From Cliona cf. orientalis (Eukaryota > Porifera > Demospongiae > Clionaida > Clionaidae), in NCBI GenBank assembly GCA_963930775.1, contig OZ005690.1, positions 9,160,225 through 9,224,224 on the forward strand: DNA of 64,000 bases, written 5' to 3'. The notes beneath the pieces were generated by a model. The model was not told the origin of the DNA, ran no database searches, and saw only the letters and a program-made list of their open reading frames with translations. Position numbers and translations under genes: made by a program. Shown here in pieces: positions 35,280 to 47,448 of this stretch. Every line of letters begins with the position of its first letter. Positions within the stretch are counted from its first letter, which is position 1.

Positions 35280-37711
35280 GTGGTGTTTTTGACACAATCT
35301 TCCCAATTTGTTGCTAGCATAATATTATTATGAACTGAGTCAAACATTTCCTCCAAACAATTAGCTAGCTATTAGTGATCAGTTGTACCCAGGCTGTACA
35401 TGTGAGACTCAACTAGCTAGCTAGCTACTAAGAGTAAAACGAGTATAGAGGGATTACCGCAAAACGGTTGGCCAACTAACGCTTCATAAATTGACGACAC
35501 CCCTTGTGGGCAAAAGATGCCGTTGCCCAGTAGCTTGCGTGTAAATAAGTGATCCATTTTTTTAGAAAGTAGGAATGTTGAGCCTCCTTTTGTTCATGGA
35601 TGTCACTTTCGGAGTGTATTAACTTAATAAAAATTAATTAATGTAAGAAATTCGGGTTTTATGCCGCAAAATTACTCGAAACCCCACGATATCTCACTGA
35701 CCTTGCTTGCTTTTTACACAGGAGGCAATGGGCTTATCGAACAGGATTGGCAAATTATTAAATTTTATCTGTTTGTATCTGTTATGGCTGACACTCATGA
35801 AAGGCAGCCTGGGCCGTGCAGCTAGAGGACGAGGACAAGTTTTGTGGCATAGACCAATTTCCAAGCCAGGCCATGAACTCAGTTGCTGATCTGGGGGGAG
35901 GGGGGGGGGATTGAGGGGGTTGCAACCCCTCCAAATGAGTTTAAGCAGCCCCTCGCACTTATAATATACAAGACCTAGTAGCTGCTGAGCAGCCCCTCCC
36001 ACTTATATACAAGGCATAGTAGCTGCTACTCTATGGTCTGCAGCAGCAGACAAAGTGTGTAGTGCATGAACTAGGGATACACGTGAGTGCAGGAATTTCC
36101 TCGTTCAGCGCGCAAGCCATTAATTGGTTAGGATGCGGTGAGGATACCGGATTTAGCGTTGCACCACACCCCACAAGGCCGAGTGCTGGGTGGGGCTAGC
36201 CTTGTGTTTGGCACGTGCTAAAGCATGAGGCTCAAGCTAGGGTAGGGCAGGTTTGCCTCAAAACGAGCCAGACGGTGCTAAAATCCTTGCGTTCTGTAGA
36301 TCTATTTGACCGTTTCTGGTGAGGCGCTAGTTAAGACTAGGAGTCTGAAAATTTAGTATTGGATAGGTAGCTACCGGCTTTAGGCATCTCCTATGTTTGT
36401 AAAGGAGCTGACAAAGGGACTACAGGATATGTGCAAATAAGTCCACGGACACAACATTACGCCCACACAGTAAGTCCAATTTTTAGCTAGGTTGTCAGTT
36501 TGACATGTTTAAAGAGTGGGCCGATTGTCAGCCAATCTGTGAGTAGTAATGAAGTTGGGATCACAACTGTGATAGTGGAGTGCAAGTTTTAAGGGAGGCG
36601 CACAATTTTTCAGATGGGGTACATACACTTTAATAGGCAAGACGAAGCATTGCAAGGCTTTGTGACACTCGGTAACTATATAACAGGTTAGCAATCTGAT
36701 CAACAGTTGATAAACTACAAAGGCTGGCCTATGATGCTCTAGAGGCCGAGAGCGAGATTTTAGAAATTTGGGAAACCACGCAAGTGCAACCAGGGGGGTA
36801 TCTTTATTCAGCGCTGTAGCGGAATGGAACGATGGAAAGGAATGGTGGAATGGAATAGTGGAATGACCACGCCCACCGAGTGCGTTTCTTGACGACCTAT
36901 ACCAACTATATTGACACATAATAGCACATATTATAGCAGCTTCTCAAACTTGTGCAAGCCGATAGTAGCTAGCTATTAGCTAGTGGATCCTTGAATTGAT
37001 CCAGCAAGAGTAGAGATCAGAAGTGTGGGCTCAAGATTTAGCCAGAAACTGTGATGAAAGTTGTCATAATTTGAAAGAGAGTCACGAAGTTCAGCTACAG
37101 TTGTTTTTAAGTTTAATAGCACTGCTTATTAAGTATTAAATTTTAGCTATAATGGCATCACATAGCAGGCATAATTATTAGTAACCTCATTTTAATAATA
37201 ATAATTATCATAGTGATTGATGTTCAATGCCAAAGCTCAGAGACCCTGTCAGACCCCTCTTTTGGCCTGTCATGCAACTAATGGTCCTCCCTACAGGTGG
37301 TCCCCCCGGACCACATATGTTGCCATAGGTAGTCCTGGCTTGCGCTGTTGACGATCTTTACCTGCATATTGCAAAAGCCATAGTCTTGTCCCCAGACCCC
37401 ACCCCCAAAAAAGGAGGTGGGGTCTGGGGACAAGACTACTATAGCCAGGGTGCAATTGATAGGCGTGGCCAATAAAATGCGGTGTTTACGACGCTCGTGG
37501 GCCTATTCAAAGCAAGTTTTTCAACGAATTCGTTGTGCTTAGGAGTTGCTCTGATGCCTAGATCTGGCGGTTTTCTTGCTGACGATGACAAGACAATAGA
37601 CGATAGACAAACCGATTGCTTTACCCCTTGCGTTCTATCGTATCTTCCTATTCCACGGGAAGGCTAAATATCGACTACTTTGCTAAACATTGATCCCTGT
37701 GCTAAACATTA
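35280..37711. other. Gene-poor spacer
   Basis: No gene recognised. It contains homology to 53965-54150 up to about 35440, G-rich runs near 35895-35912, a roughly 45-bp tandem duplication near 35945-36035 (AGCAGCCCCTC motif), and a GGAATGGTGGAAT-type stretch near 36820-36865 related to the end of the element at 48513-49562. Confidence 0.55.
37381..37438. repeat. Perfect 23-bp-arm hairpin
   Basis: TAGTCTTGTCCCCAGACCCC plus ACC (37381-37403) pairs perfectly with 37416-37438 across a 12-nt loop. It may be a very short foldback element or an RNA hairpin; nothing shows expression. Confidence 0.85.
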
Positions 37712-38483
37712 TTAAGGTACCATTAAATTGCGTGGGCGTGAGGTGGGGGATATGACACCTAAACCACATCAAAGTCATTAGTGAGGTGCATGCTGTGTAA
37801 CCACGCCCTTTTAATTGCACAGGTCTCAGGGGTGTGGCTGCTAGAGCCGGAAGTGTTCATTTAATATCCTCCATGGACCGGAAGCCGAGCCGGAAGGGAG
37901 GGGCCAGGCCACGCGCAAAACAGCCCCACCCTGTTCCCCAAGGACCACCATTCTCAATCAAGTGCCTACTAACCACCGGATGTCCACCGGAAGCCCACAA
38001 TCAATCCCAATTAAAACACACAGCTTCCTCAAGGCCAAAACACACACAAACACTTGGAGGCCGTTCTGCCACACCGCCCACGCAAGAGCTCACCTCATTT
38101 CCTGTGTGGGCGGGGCAACAACACGTCATCGCAATCATATCCGCTTCAAACCATCGTCAGCTTCCGTCCAGCCGTACAGGCCCCTCGATCGCACCGCCGT
38201 ACAGTGCCTCATTAACAGACATGGCCTCACCTTTGACCTCCTGCCACGCCCCCAAAGCCTCCTCGCGGGGTTCAAAGGTCACCACCGCTTCCGGGACACG
38301 CCCACCTATCGCCGAGGCCAAGTCCCAGGCGCCGATGTCCAAGCACTGGCCCGTGAAGCCACGCCCAATCGGAAGCAATAAAACCTGCATTAACGCACAC
38401 GCACACACTCCACACAGTGCCAGGAACACGCCCACATGCTTAATTAGGCCTATTTAGCTTTTTTTTTTTTTTTTTTTTTTTAT

Positions 38484-38915
38484 TTATTTAAATCTTTTCT
38501 TTTTTTCTACTTAGTGTTTAACAAGGCGACCTGAACACTAAGCATAGTGGAACCATACAATGCAAGCAGGCAGCCTAAATTTCAATTTTGTCAAAAAGTT
38601 GGTAATGGTCGTCACGTTTATGTGCGCGCGCGTGGCCCCGCCCCTCACGTAGCGCGTGGGCAGAAACATTGCAAACGCATGGCTTCCCTGTACAAACATA
38701 TGGGGAAACTTCAAAGGGCCGTAACTTTAATTGTAAGGTGTGAATCAAAAATCTGTCCGGTCAAATCTCTAGTTTCGACCCATTCTGCGTGCCCATGTAA
38801 AAATTATCTCCCCAAGTACTCCCAAACCCCCCATGAATTAGATTATTTATTTAAATCTTTTCTTTTTTTCTACTTAGTGTTTAACAAGGCGACCTGAACA
38901 CTAAGCAGAAAAAAA
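38484..38915. repeat. Direct repeat inside the TTAA element
   Basis: A block starting TTTAAATCTTTTCTTTTTTT and running through GGCGACCTGAACACTAAGCA occurs near 38484 and again near 38849. The following sequences (GCAAGCAGGC, then CGTCACGTTT, then ATGGCTTCCCT) also recur about 400 bp apart, so this is a tandem duplication of about 400 bp, with a weaker third start near 39259. Confidence 0.7.
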
Positions 38916-39564
38916 ATTGTCCAAAAACCACCATATAGTTGAGCTGGATGCTTAGCAGAGCCATACAATGCAAGCAGGCACCCTATACTCCAATTTTGAC
39001 CAAAGTTGGTAAAGGTCGTCACGTTTGTGTGCTCGCGCCTAACGGGGATTCCCCGTTTTTGACGTAGCGCGTGGGCGGAAAACATTGCAAACGTATGGCT
39101 TCCCTATACAAACATATGGGAAACTTTAAAGGACCGTAACTTTAATTCTAAGGTGTGAATCAAAATTCCGCTTCCAAGAAATTTCCAGGTACGATCCATT
39201 CTGCGTGCACATATGAATAGTTTGTCGTGAATAGCTTCCCCGAGTCTCAAACATTATTTACATTAAATCTTTTTTTTTTTTCTACAAGCTAACCACACAC
39301 TAAGATAAAAGAATTGTAACAAGCTGTACTTAAATAAATAACATGTTCAAATGTCAGGTACTACCCTAATGGCAACACAGCCATATAGATGAATCAGCTT
39401 GAATTGTACATTGTTTAATAGCCATGTCTTCTTTGCCGACATGTGAAGGGAAAGCCCATTGTTGGGGTACCAAGGCACATACTATTATTCTCTGAGAGTA
39501 CATGTACATCTGGGTACCTACAATGTATGTGCATATGTGTGTGATACACTGATTGAGCGAGAAG

Positions 39565-39715
39565 ACCTTGGTTAAACCCTTCCTCGCATTTGTGAAAGAA
39601 TTTTATACAATAAAAGCTACATGCATGATCTTTAATTAAGACCTTGGTTATACCCTTCCTTGAATTTGTGAAAGAATTCTACAATAAAAGCTGTATGCAC
39701 GATCTTTAATTAAGT
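39565..39715. repeat. About 75-bp tandem duplication
   Basis: GACCTTGGTTAAACCCTTCC to GATCTTTAATTAA is followed directly by a second copy from GACCTTGGTTATACCC, with few mismatches. Confidence 0.8.
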
Positions 39716-39947
39716 GGATAGGTACATTGTGTGTGTATTATACTAGCCCTGTACTTACCAGCTTCAGAAAGTAGTAGGAATGACAGTCACAGGCACAAAT
39801 CAAAAGGGGGTTCCTACAGCAGTGAAGAGGCGGCCAGTTGGGAGTGTCTATGACCATCGGTCTGATGACAGTGGTGTGATATTCTCATGCTCACCTGGAT
39901 AAGCAAAAGATTGTGAAGCTGAAGAACATACATGTACATGTACATAT

Positions 39948-40624
39948 GTGACCTTCCATGACAAAACCAACCATATTGCGCTGACAACCGATTTTTAGTT
40001 AAGACCACCATTACCAAGTACAACCTTTGAACTGTTGCTCCTGCAAATTTGAAGTCTCTAGCCCGTGTAGTCATGGAGATATGAGCTAAAATGTACCCGG
40101 ATCGCCCGTAATAAAAATGTGCAGCACGCTCAATGAAACATTGCTACGTACGTTGAACGCGGAAGTCCGTATACTCGCCGTTTATGTCAAGTACGTGGCC
40201 ACGCCCACTAAGTCAAAGAGCCAGATGGCGGCCAAAACATTGGAAAGAAAGCAGCAGCCGGCGTTTCGATGGAAAAGAACAAAAAGATATGCGTGTCTAT
40301 AGATCGTTAGTACACAGAATCGAAGAAAGAAGTGTCTGGAGAGTTTTTTCTGTGCAGCTGCCGTGCTTGCCTACCTGCAACTATGGCAACGGCTCCGTAT
40401 CATGGATGATCAATGTTAGCTACCCGGCCGACTTCTTCGAGCCATAACTCAGTAAGTATAGCGTTCTAGAAGCTACGAAGCAGATTTTTGTGTAGAGGAA
40501 TGATTCCTCTATCGATCTATGCCAAAAAGTGAAAAATGATAATTATCACCTTGGGCAACTAAATAGGCCTATATCTCAGATTGATATCCAGCGCAATATG
40601 GTTGGTTTTGTCGTGGACGGTCAC
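39948..40624. mobile_element. 677-bp inverted-repeat element, copy 1 (GTGACC ends)
   Basis: Left GTGACCTTCCATGACAAAAC and right (reverse complement) GTGACCGTCCACGACAAAAC continue to about 37 bp of inverted repeat. A second copy at 58059-58940 shares the interior. No protein-coding frame is shared. This copy has the empty target (TA at 40564-40565) for the nested element of copy 2. Confidence 0.85.
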
Positions 40625-41042
40625 ATATACTAAGTGTAGGGGAAGCACATATATACTGTACATAGTGTACTTGTACATACATGTGCACAAGTGATGCCTT
40701 TTTATATAAATTTTGTTTACATGTGCATGCACAATAATATTATTCTACGTATGTACATGCCACATACATACACCACTCACATGTCCACTTACAACAGATC
40801 CAGCCAGATGAAGTTGTAGCCAATAGAATCAATGGAACACCCCTGGGTGATGATGCTGTTTGTTGATAAACTGGATCAGTTTGGCAGCTATAGATGGTTA
40901 TACACAAGTGCACGTGAAGTGGTGGAGGAAGATGCTCAAGGTCGCCATCAACTTTGTTGTGTATGCAGTGATAGAACACTAGGAGATAAAGTGATGGCAC
41001 ACCACTGCTGTAGTACCATTGTGCTAACTGTAGCACTAAGCC

Positions 41043-41313
41043 TAGCCTCATTCCCAGGCCTTCAAGAGGAGGACGAGAAGGGGCCTGGTACACACTGCAC
41101 GCACATGCATTGGGGTTTCCATAGCAATCGGTCGTATTACCATAGTGATCATTTGCGGGTTCTGCATGACGTACAGTTCTATGGACAATAAGAGAAGAGT
41201 ATACCATAGCATCCGATTACCCCCACATTTTTCTGGGGTCCCCCGGCGCATGCGCATGCATGTGTACCAGGCCCTTTCTCCTCCTCCTTTTAAAGGCCCT
41301 GGGTACAAGGCTA
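41043..41313. mobile_element. Inverted-repeat element (TAGCCT ends)
   Basis: The left arm TAGCCTCATTCCCAGGCC to CCTGGTACACAC and the right arm, in reverse complement, TAGCCTTGTACCCAGGGCC to CCTGGTACACAT pair over about 60 bp with small indels. About 270 bp, non-coding. Confidence 0.8.
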
Positions 41314-42179
41314 CACCAGGGATTCAGGCCTATCACACTCAAAGGAATTATCATAGCTCCTTAGCCACGTTATTACTAGTCTAGCTAGCTACATCACAAT
41401 AATTCATACCATGCATACTTACACTGTACTGACACCCCACTGAGGCACTCGATTAGATGTTCTAGTCATCGAGCACCAATCATAACAAATACTGCTGCTT
41501 ATAATTAAAGTTCCGTTTCTACATCGTACACGCACGCACACATCCTATTCGCGATTTATGATCAAACTAGCTTACCTTCCATCGGCTTTTCTCGTTACAA
41601 ACTAGAGGATCGCTTCAGTTGACGACCATCGGTACCGTTCTTCTTGGCCAATATTGCTTCCAAGCCTTTCCATAGGCTTCGTTCTCTCCTTCTTTCACCG
41701 CTATGAGCAACGGAACACGTCTACCATGCCAACGAACTTGACCTCATTCTCCTAGGTGCCACCTCAGAGCTTGTTTATTGCATTTTTCAATTTAGGTGGG
41801 CGTTACCGTACGCGGAAACGTCACAGCATGCGATCGAAAATGTATTGGCGCAATGCACGTACGTACAAACAGGGACTTTCCCCATGGCTCTGACACAACA
41901 AACACAGCGTTTTCTCAGATGTGAAAGTGAAATTTAAAGTTTTGATACATATAATTTTCTCTATTTCTTCCATTCTTCACCTGCATATAAAAATTATTGC
42001 ATGATATCGTTCCATAGGCCCCAAGAATTATTTATTTATATTACATTACATTACATTACAAGCTAAACCACAACCTAAGATAAAAGAATTTTATCAAGCA
42101 GTAATTAGTTAACGGTATCTCACCATTTCCTATCATACATGTCTGCTACAATAGGTCAGGTATGTGGTAAGGCAGAAAA

Positions 42180-42463
42180 TCTCAAGTTGCAAAAATTGAT
42201 TACTATAATATCAATACCAATGCGTAACATATCAGGGGCTTGTATATTATGTAATCATCCCCTAGTCTAGATCCAATGTAAGGAGCATCGTCCATGGAAT
42301 GTTGTTGGTGTACGTAGACTGCCTTCCCAGCATCACTGGCAGTAAAAAAAAAAGACGGAAAAAAATTGGCCCCGGGTGGGATTCGAACCAGTGCACGCAT
42401 TTGACACTGGTTGGCAGACACTGAGCTTAACCATTGCACCATCTGGACAGGAGTCATTTCCTT
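42180..42463 (-). mobile_element. tRNA-headed SINE-like element
   Basis: On the minus strand from about 42455: an A-box (TGGTGCAATGGTTAAG), then a B-box (GGTTCGAATCC, complement of 42380-42390), then T-runs and an unrelated body to about 42180. The acceptor ends do not pair (GTCCAGA against CCCGGGG) and the T-stem is poor, so it is not a working tRNA gene. This is the arrangement of tRNA-derived SINEs (established). The tail is not clear. Confidence 0.55.
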
Positions 42464-43733
42464 CATACTTTAGTGGTCAGAAACTACTACGAGTCGTATT
42501 TCAAAACTGAAAGTGAAAATCAAAAATCTGAGACGATTCAATTTTTATTTTTGATCCACTCTACATGCTGATATAAAAATTATTGCACAATGTCTTTTCC
42601 TGTGCTTCGAATGCATTATTTACATTACATTACATTACATTACATTACATTACATTAATTACATTACATTACACACGCTCACATATTCTTTTATCTTAGG
42701 TTGTAACATTACTCATACGGAAATTCTTTTATCTTAGTGTGTAACTTAGTGTTTAATAATTCGTTGCGGTTAATAGTTAAGCAAGAATGCTTTGATCTTG
42801 CTTTGATGTGGGCAATTACCGGCCTTTTCTTCAGGGGCCACTTCCGGTCGCTAATTACACGCGCATAATCATCCCTGGCCGATTCTGGACACGCCCACCT
42901 TCGACCAAAAGCACTCGTATGGCCTCTTCGGCCACGCCCCTTCACGATTCGCTAATTGAATTAGCCATTCATGACGCTCACGCCCACGCAATTAAATGGT
43001 ACCTTAATGTGTAGGTAGTTTTGAGACAAACTGCACCCCATAGATATGGGGGACCACTTACTGCAGCGGGGGACCATTTATGGCGCTCACAGGATGTCCG
43101 GGGGGAACATTTATGATGACCGTCACAAGTGGTCCTGGGGGATCCATTTGTGTAGGGGGACCAGTTAACTCGTTACAGGCCCGAGGCTGTGTAAATCGCG
43201 TAGAGACAGAACCGAGTGATGTAACCTACCGTTGTACCATGGGCTACGTGGTCCGTATCTACGGCCTAGCAACTATAGCGCTGGGCATAAAATAGTGGAG
43301 TAGGAACCAATCGCGTGTTGCAGGGGCCACCGATACAAGTTGTGGGTGTGGCTTTGATTTGTGACCACAACTATTCTTTTGTAGAGGTCACATTTTAGTA
43401 ATTTAAACCAGACTTGTGAAGAAAGTCTGGTATATTATGAAAATTGGAAGAAAACATACACAAGGGTTTTGTATCAAGCCTGATTATTGGAGGGGCCAGG
43501 CCCCCCCTTCTGAAATATTGGGGGGGCCAGTGGCCCCCCTGGCCCCCCTGCTTCCTACTCCACTGTAAAAGGTTCGAGCGCGTACCTAGCAACAGTTCAA
43601 ACCATCGTCGTCGATCGAGTCGACGCTGGACGTCGATGCATAGTGAGCCGACGCCGTTTTCTGTCCAACTCGCGCTTCTTCCTTGACATTCAGAACCATG
43701 AACAATACTATCGTCGCTGCGTACAAAAGGCCG

Positions 43734-44742
43734 GTGTCATATGAAAATAGGATACAGCATGTAGACAGGTGTCATATGAAAATAGGGACCCCCCAAATTG
43801 GGGACCCCGGGTCCCCATTTTCATAGAAAAATGGGGACCCGGGTCCCTATTTTCATAATATTTTAGGGACCCCTGGGTCCCCATTTTCATAGGATTTTGG
43901 GGACCCTTTTATGAAAATGGGGACCCCCAGTGCAATACAATTGTAGGCATATAAAACATTGACTAGACGCATGGTATCCATTAGCTAATTGTGTAGTACA
44001 ACTATACTATCATGTAAGCTCTTAGTCTGGGTGCCACTGAGACACTTAAATGTCTTCCTTGTAATGAGATTGTCGCAAAAAGGATATACTCATGCGGCCA
44101 TGAAATACAAATACAATGTCATGAAGATCCATATACGTACCTATAGTTGTAGGATCTGGCACCCAGACTAGCAAGCTCTAGGGTTGTGATTACATGCTGT
44201 ATCTGGCCATCATTGGACTCCACTTTCTTTTGTTTCTGGCTATTAGCTAGCTACTCTGCCAACAAGCACTGTGTAGTTATGTTCAACATCGTCTCAAGCT
44301 CTGAGCAAGCAGTAGTTATGTTACACGCCAGACTGAGTAGATTTATAAAGAGATACCCTGACACAGTCATAAAGCACTGTATCACTACATTATGAACTTG
44401 AGAGTAGATTGGCTTTCAGATTGCAGGCAATTGTAAAGCGCTGATGACCTTTACCAATAAAAGTTCGCTAAATCGCTACTTGCATCGTGTACAGACTTTT
44501 ATACAAGTTAGGCTAGCGGCTAAGCCATATTTTTCTAGCCAGCCACTAACTTCTCCTAACGATAATGAGCTCTGCTGACCCCAGTAAACTCATGGCAACT
44601 GCCGATTCTTCAAGTTCTAGCTACTATGAACATCGAACTAAACTGGGGGGTCCCCAAATTCATGGAAGGGTCCCCAAAATCATAATGAAAATGGGGACCC
44701 GGGGTCCCCTATTTCATGGGGTCCCCAAAATTTTATGACACT
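43734..44742. mobile_element. Foldback element with GGGGACCC palindromes
   Basis: The outer ends GTGTCATATGAAAATAGG and, in reverse complement, GTGTCATAAAATTTTGGGG are inverted. Between them, GGGGACCC/GGGTCCCC palindromes joined by TTTTCATA spacers occur about eight times at the left (43785-43930) and four times at the right (44645-44730). The middle is unique sequence with its own small element at 44022-44176. Confidence 0.7.
44022..44176. mobile_element. Short inverted-repeat element (AGTCTGGGTGCCA)
   Basis: AGCTCTTAGTCTGGGTGCCA at the left pairs with TGGCACCCAGACTAGCAAGCT at the right. About 155 bp, non-coding, nested inside the GGGGACCC foldback element. Confidence 0.7.
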
Positions 44743-45206
44743 CTGTACTTAATCTCTTTCACTAATGCTGTAACTAGCTACCCTAGCAGGCATGATCATG
44801 TAAAATTTCATATCCTCAGAGGTAGCTATCTAGATAGACACCTCCTAGGAGGCATCTATTTCATTTAGATACCTCCTATAAATCAATCTGATTGGTCAGA
44901 ATGTTACAACCATATGGTACAATGGTAGCTAGATACCCTGGTGCATTTCAGGGAAGACGATTCACCATGCAATGAAGATTTCTCGGTCCCCCTAACAATG
45001 GAGTATATAAATGTTTGTGATATTGGAACCATCACCACCTGATGTAAACCATTTAGTGCCATCTACTGACCATTCCACATTATGTGTTTGTAAGTTGCAA
45101 CTATTGCAACCAGTGGCATGCCCCACTAGGCACTATAGTGAGTTTCAATAAAATAAAGATATGCCTAACTTTTAATAAATTATGAATTGAATTTCACATA
45201 AATAAT

Positions 45207-45350
45207 AGTTAGAGACCAAGTCCAAGGTCTCTACGCATTTTAAGAGACTCAAAGGCCCGAGGCTGTAGCATCCCGAGCGCAGCGAGGGTGCTACTAAGGG
45301 CCTGAGGGTCTCTTAAAAAGCGTAGAGACCATTGGACGAGGTCTCTAACT
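45207..45350. repeat. 144-bp hairpin element
   Basis: The left AGTTAGAGACCAAGTCCAAG to TTTTAAGAGACTC pairs with the whole right half in reverse complement (AGTTAGAGACCTCGTCCAAT to TTTTTAAGAGACCC). The loop is CpG-rich (CCCGAGCGCAGCGAGG). Probably a very short foldback transposon. Confidence 0.8.
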
Positions 45351-46337
45351 GATTTAGAATTATTATTACAGCAACTGTAACTATGACATTTAGCCTGGGG
45401 ACTAGGCTACTGTTGCGCTGTGCATCTTTCTTTGCCCTTGGCAGCCCAATAATAGTCCTACCTCTCTAAGAGGTCTATATATAAGTGAATTGAGAGGTCT
45501 CTAAGTGAAATAATGGACCTATTTGTTACAACTATATTCTAATTATTAGCTATATGAAATGGGGTCGGTCCCGGCCATATCAGATATGAGAGGATGCACT
45601 GTATCATCATAATATTTTGATAACTGATATTTGATTTGAATCTGAGTTTTTACTAGCTCTACACATTATTTTGCCGTGATACATGTAGCTATAGTCTGAA
45701 TCAGAACCAAGCTTAATATTTGGTTTGTTCAATGTTATTGTACGTCATGGCCATACTTTAAGAGGATATGCCATACACATACACATGCATGCAACATGCA
45801 TGCACACGTAGGAATCTGATTGTTATTATTAATATGCATGACTAGATCAGTTGCCTTGGCAAATGTATCTCCCTATGATTTTTTAACTATGCACCTGATA
45901 GCTAATAACATGGTCATGATTTGCATTAATCTAGGTATTGATAATTTTACTATGTAGCTAAACCACAACATTGCGGCTGGAAATTTCATAACTTCAATGG
46001 AATTTCAACACTTTTAGCAGCTAGTGTGAAAATTCCTTAGTACAACTTTAGGTATCAAGCATATTATACAAATAAGTAATGCTCTTAGGAAAATAAAGTG
46101 CTAATTTTAAACTATAATATATAATATTTATAGCTATTATATGAATATACTAATGCTGCTAAAAACAGCCACACACATTCTCACTAATAACTATATATCT
46201 GATCCCTACATGTGCATACATCCGGCGCTAGCAGCATGTGTGTGGCATGCTTTGTAACACCCAATGACTGGGTGATCATTGAACTATAAGATAGTTGAGA
46301 TTTATCAATTCAAGCACTTTTAACAACAAGTGGTGTT

Positions 46338-47448
46338 TTGAAGATCATAATGAAGAATTTCAAGCTATTATCATTATTTCTGCACCTACTTAGCTGCTAT
46401 ACATTGCTGGTCCATTCTCAAGCTGGTGAAGGATGTCCAGCATCATGTGGAAACTGTCAGCTGAATAATGTACAGAGTCTGCAAAGTATCATTCAGAATG
46501 TGGTGAACCAAACTCTGGGTGATGCAATTGAAAATATTCAACAGCAGGTAGATACCATTGCTATGGCTCAGCGTGAACTGCCAGGTATGGTTATGTTATA
46601 TTATTTGTGATATAGCATTCCACTTCAGCCCCTAGCTTCCAGCTACCGTAGATAGCGGGAAAATGATTTTCGAGAGAGAAAATTTTCGTGGAGCATTAGC
46701 AAGGGAGCATTTTGCGGAGAAAACTTTTGCGGAATGTTAAAGCTGGTCACATAATGGGTGTGGTGTGCCTAAAATTTCGTGGAGAAAACTTTCGCAGATG
46801 GCTGAAAAATTGCGAAATTCGTGAAAGTTTTCTCCCTTGAATGTTTCCCGCTATACGGTATTTTAGGTTTCTCAGTTTCTGTACCAAAGCTGGGAGGTGC
46901 TGTATTGGAGAGCTGTTATGCTATATCAATTCAATAATATTATAGTAATATAGCTATTAGTAAGTATCATTATTAATATTATTTTTGCAGTTATCAAGAT
47001 CTTATACATTGCAAGGGACTATACAGCAGTACATCTCCATAATATCTCCACTAATAATATTTCTACTGTGAGATCGCCAGAATCATTGACAAGTTTCAAC
47101 CCTGCGGCAGCATCTACATCCCCCAACAACTTACTTGCCTACCGTCCAAACTTCAGTGGTCTTCATGGAAGTAATCTGGGGGCATTTTTTATTAACATAG
47201 GTGCGCATTACCCTTGTCTTGGTAGTGGGGCTGCAGTCTGTAGTGTTTTTACTTTTGAAGAAGATGGATTTAGAGGTGGTCGCGCTCTTATCTCGGCAGC
47301 TGATAGTGGCAATAATTTCCCAATCTTTGGTAGGACACCCACATTTGGATTTGCCATCTCTGGTTGTCCTCAAATAACTCTAAGTTGTTTCAGTGTTAGC
47401 ACAGAGTACAGTATTGTTTGCCTGCTCCCAAGAGATAGATGTGGTTAA
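46338..47448 (+). CDS. Secreted six-Cys family member F (plus strand, two exons)
   Basis: Exon 1 is 46338-46584 and exon 2 is 46991-47448, giving 234 aa; a start at the second ATG (46350) is also possible. Donor GTATGG in phase 1, acceptor TTTTTGCAG. Signal peptide (LLSLFLHLLSCYTLLVHS), Cys cluster CPASCGNC, then the longest helix of the family (VQSLQSIIQNVVNQTLGDA and onward). The domain has LLAYRPNF, FFINIGAHYPC, VCSVFTFEEDGFRGGRALI, GNNFPIF, GCP, CFSVS and IVCLLPRDRC. The intron carries a 213-bp mobile element. It is the only member on the plus strand and lies 12 kb from the main cluster. Confidence 0.83.
46646..46858. mobile_element. TA-flanked inverted-repeat element in the intron of member F
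   Basis: CCGTAGATAGCGGGAAAA and, in reverse complement, CCGTATAGCGGGAAA lie at the ends. TA is at 46644-46645 and 46859-46860. The interior has repeated TTTCGTGGAGAAAACTTTCG-like inverted stretches. Same terminal signature as the elements at 5871, 33359 and 58675. Confidence 0.85.

Larger units (their letters stand above)
37712..43007. mobile_element. TTAA-flanked inverted-repeat element, long form with nested elements
   Basis: Begins TTAAGGTACCATTAAATTGC and ends, in reverse complement, TTAAGGTACCATTTAATTGC, so TTAA plus a shared inverted repeat lies at both borders. TTAA targets are typical of piggyBac-type elements (established; the assignment here is inference). About 750 bp at the left (to the T-run near 38460) and 260 bp at the right (from about 42760) match the 1-kb element at 49898-50916. 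The 4.3 kb between them is extra and holds other elements: 39948-40624, 41043-41313 and 42180-42463. No transposase frame is seen. CpG-containing and GC-richer than its surroundings at the ends. Confidence 0.75.

Noticed and set aside
37834..38457. 207-codon plus-strand frame, with overlapping frames on both strands and counterparts at 50193-50794
   Set aside because: The frames sit inside the GC-rich arms of the TTAA element, have low-complexity composition (S, P, T, R, H) and no domain. Both strands are open at once, which points to base composition rather than coding.
40832..41191. 119-codon plus-strand frame beginning MEHPWVMMLF
   Set aside because: It partly overlaps the inverted-repeat element at 41043-41313 and shows no domain. 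An ancient exon cannot be excluded, but nothing supports it.
42370..42463. Canonical tRNA gene on the minus strand
   Set aside because: A- and B-boxes are present, but the acceptor stem does not pair and the T-stem is poor, so it is called a SINE-like head instead.
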